Assembly: GCA_033558025.1 (NCBI GenBank)
Contig: JAUCEF010000001.1
Coordinates: 620,001 to 684,000, forward strand
Length of the DNA stretch: 64,000 bases
DNA from: Phytophthora sp. 'mugwort'
Taxonomy: Eukaryota; Oomycota; Peronosporomycetes; Peronosporales; Peronosporaceae
Direction of reading: 5' to 3'
Shown: positions 62,290 to 64,000 of the stretch, in pieces
Layout of the letters: every line of letters starts with the position of its first letter
Position numbering within the stretch: position 1 is the stretch's first letter
Translations under genes and position numbers: made by a program
The notes under the pieces: generated by a model
The model's input: the letters and a program-made list of their open reading frames with translations, nothing else
Told to the model about the DNA's origin: nothing
The model's database searches: none

Positions 62290-62930
62290 TAGACAACAAC
62301 ATCGCAGAGGATACCCAGCTGGAGGATCGACGAGGAATTAACGACCATGGTTCTTTGTGGAAGCGACAACCCTCTTAGAAGTGCCATGGGCACAACCCGT
62401 CAATTCACCGGGTCAGGTGGTCAATCGATCACTGAGGTCGCAGGCAAAATGGCGCAGTCAAAATGCACGTGTGCCACTCATTTGCAAAATGTAATTCCGC
62501 CTGCCACCTATCAATGACCAGTCATTTGCGAGGGGATTTTTTACGGGCTGTATGTCATTTTACGAAAGCCTCCACAACTGGTGCGATATAAAATTCTTCG
62601 ATATGGTCAGATGCTAGTCGGAAATGCGGCGACAGTCGGAGTCGTGATGATATGGTCGGGGCAACTATTTTATTCCTTTTAAGGGCATTCCTAGGCAGGG
62701 GTGTACGTGACTACCGGAACAGCCGGTAGCCCTTCGGCCTTGCTGAATACCTCGCCGCAGCCACTGGTTCGACATTGAAGGCTCCAAAAACCGGGATGAC
62801 AATTGCATTTTTGTCAGGATCCGAGCTTACCGCCATCTCCCGAGCATCCACCACCCCAAATCCGATGTCACTGACCTTCCCAATCTACCATACTGGACGT
62901 TATATATACAATATACATGTATATACACTG
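62290..62930. other. No gene seen
   Basis: Mixed DNA after the tRNA-like sequence. GTCGG-rich bases at 62600-62670 recall the repeats at 58.7 and 59.8 kb, but the alignment is too weak to call. Confidence 0.35.
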
Positions 62931-62984
62931 TATTAGTATACAGTGCGGGCATTAAATATACTGCCACCGATGAAAACTGTCCAA

Positions 62985-63435
62985 TTTCAGCGGGTAGTTC
63001 GATTTAGAATTTGGTTTAACTAATGGAAATAGCTTGTCCAAACAAGGCGAACATCGTTGGAAGCGCTCCATTTCCGCAAATTCTCTTTGCGGGGCAAGCA
63101 AAACCGTCACCAGACAAATGAAAAAAGCGGGAAAAGCTATACTGCCGTTGCCACTTTCGTCCACCACAAGCGCATTGTGCTCCCGCCAGTAAAATCATCG
63201 ACTGCGCCACGTATAGGCATCACGCATAAGCAACGCCATTTAGCTCGTAATGTTCGCAGTGGCAGTATAGCTTGTTCCCCTTCTACAAGACGTCGCGATC
63301 GTTGTCGGCTTGGCTCGCAGCGAGTATTTGTCGAAATGGCGCTTCCAATGGTGTTCGCCTTAATTTCGAGCGCTCTTTTCATTGGTAAGAACGCCATGGT
63401 CGCTAAAAAACTATTGGCTGAAATTTGACCGTTAA
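62985..63435. repeat. Fold-back element (long imperfect inverted repeat)
   Basis: Left arm 62985-63153 and right arm 63255-63435 are reverse-complement relatives with a spacer of about 100 bp. Matching pairs, read outwards in, include AATTTCAGC, AAGGCGAACATCGTTGGAAG / AAGGCGAACACCATTGGAAG, and AAGCTATACTGCCGTTGCCA / AAGCTATACTGCCACTGCGA. Arms are about 70-75% identical by eye. Open frames in it run in opposite directions and show the same weak protein similarity (KANIVGSA / KANTIGSA), so a coding piece may have been duplicated in inverted form. Confidence 0.7.
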
Positions 63436-63439
63436 TATA

Positions 63440-64000
63440 TTAATAATACAATACTATGCCCTTTTAATCCCCATCCTTACGATCTTACCAGCCTAACCCC
63501 ACGAATAATGGCGACACCAAATGTAGTAGCGTCATTCACTGGATTTTAACGTAAATACAGTTAGTTGACTTGGGTTTTGTATGTTGAAAATCTTAGTAAA
63601 ACTTCGTACTACAGTTTATCCAAGTTGTTAGGGCGATACGAGTGCCAGTACTACTCACTATAGAATCAAAAAATAGCTTATATTTATGTTTTCTCGTTAC
63701 CTATTTGCTTCAAAACGTCCTTACATTACCTTTATGATTTGGTACCTGTATGGATTGCATAATATCCATTGTGAATGTTGCATAAGTCTTTTACGGTCAA
63801 CCTTCGCGCTACAGAGCAACGCCTAATGTCAGCGGCGTTGAGCGGTAACTCAGGTGCCGCTCATACCAGCCTTCGCGATCACCAGAGACAAGTACCAAGG
63901 ACTAACGGTGAAAAAAAATGGTTCTGGGGCCATCGCGACATCCACCACGCCACAATCCACAGCGGTCCTCGTTCTACGTTGCGGTGACGCGAGTGAAAAC
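63440..64000. other. No gene seen
   Basis: AT-rich DNA to the window end. The frame at 63775-63987 has no recognisable motif. Confidence 0.4.

Noticed and set aside
1..64000. RXLR or Crinkler effector genes
   Set aside because: I looked for signal peptide plus RxLR...EER and LxLFLAK-type motifs in the open frames and found no convincing candidate.

Overview
The window looks like nuclear DNA of an oomycete, most likely Phytophthora or a close relative. Four intronless, GC3-rich PDR-type (full-size ABCG) transporter genes of about 4.1 kb each sit in repeat-rich, AT-richer DNA. The repeats are decayed transposons of kinds common in oomycete genomes (Ty3/gypsy with chromodomain, Ty1/copia, Helitron, Crypton, PIF/Harbinger, pogo/Tigger, mariner, hAT-like). 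Promoters just upstream of the transporters carry oomycete-type initiator (Inr) sequences. All of this was read by eye; no database search was run.

Layout. 1-175: tail of a gene cut by the window edge. 967-5064 (-): transporter 1. 5.3-35 kb: a transposon graveyard with two mariner relics, a tyrosine-recombinase fragment beside a coiled-coil Gag-like fragment, three LTR-retrotransposon remnants, two Harbinger relics, a 5-kb Helitron relic with a nested insertion, two short Helitron-like elements, a hAT-like gene broken head-to-head, and a small TIR element. 35153-39235 (+): transporter 2. 40.6-47 kb: a Ty3/gypsy pol relic followed by two pogo/Tigger relics. 47621-51721 (-) and 53688-57782 (+): transporters 3 and 4, a divergent pair sharing a 2-kb intergenic region. 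58.5-64 kb: a helicase fragment, a low-complexity tract, a Crypton relic, a tRNA-like sequence and a large fold-back repeat.

The transporters form two divergent pairs, 1<- ->2 and 3<- ->4. Genes 1 and 2 share about 280 bp of upstream sequence as well as most of the ORF, but are now separated by 30 kb of transposons. Genes 3 and 4 are almost identical across the ORF, yet their flanks are unrelated right up to the stop codon and the first 8-12 codons. All four share near-identical nucleotide-binding cores, while the membrane domains differ between pairs. Gene 1 carries patches that match genes 3/4 rather than its sister gene 2. The pattern points to repeated gene conversion acting on an efflux-pump array. 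This mosaic, together with the Helitron-like elements and the palindromic rearrangements in the transposon DNA, is the most interesting content.
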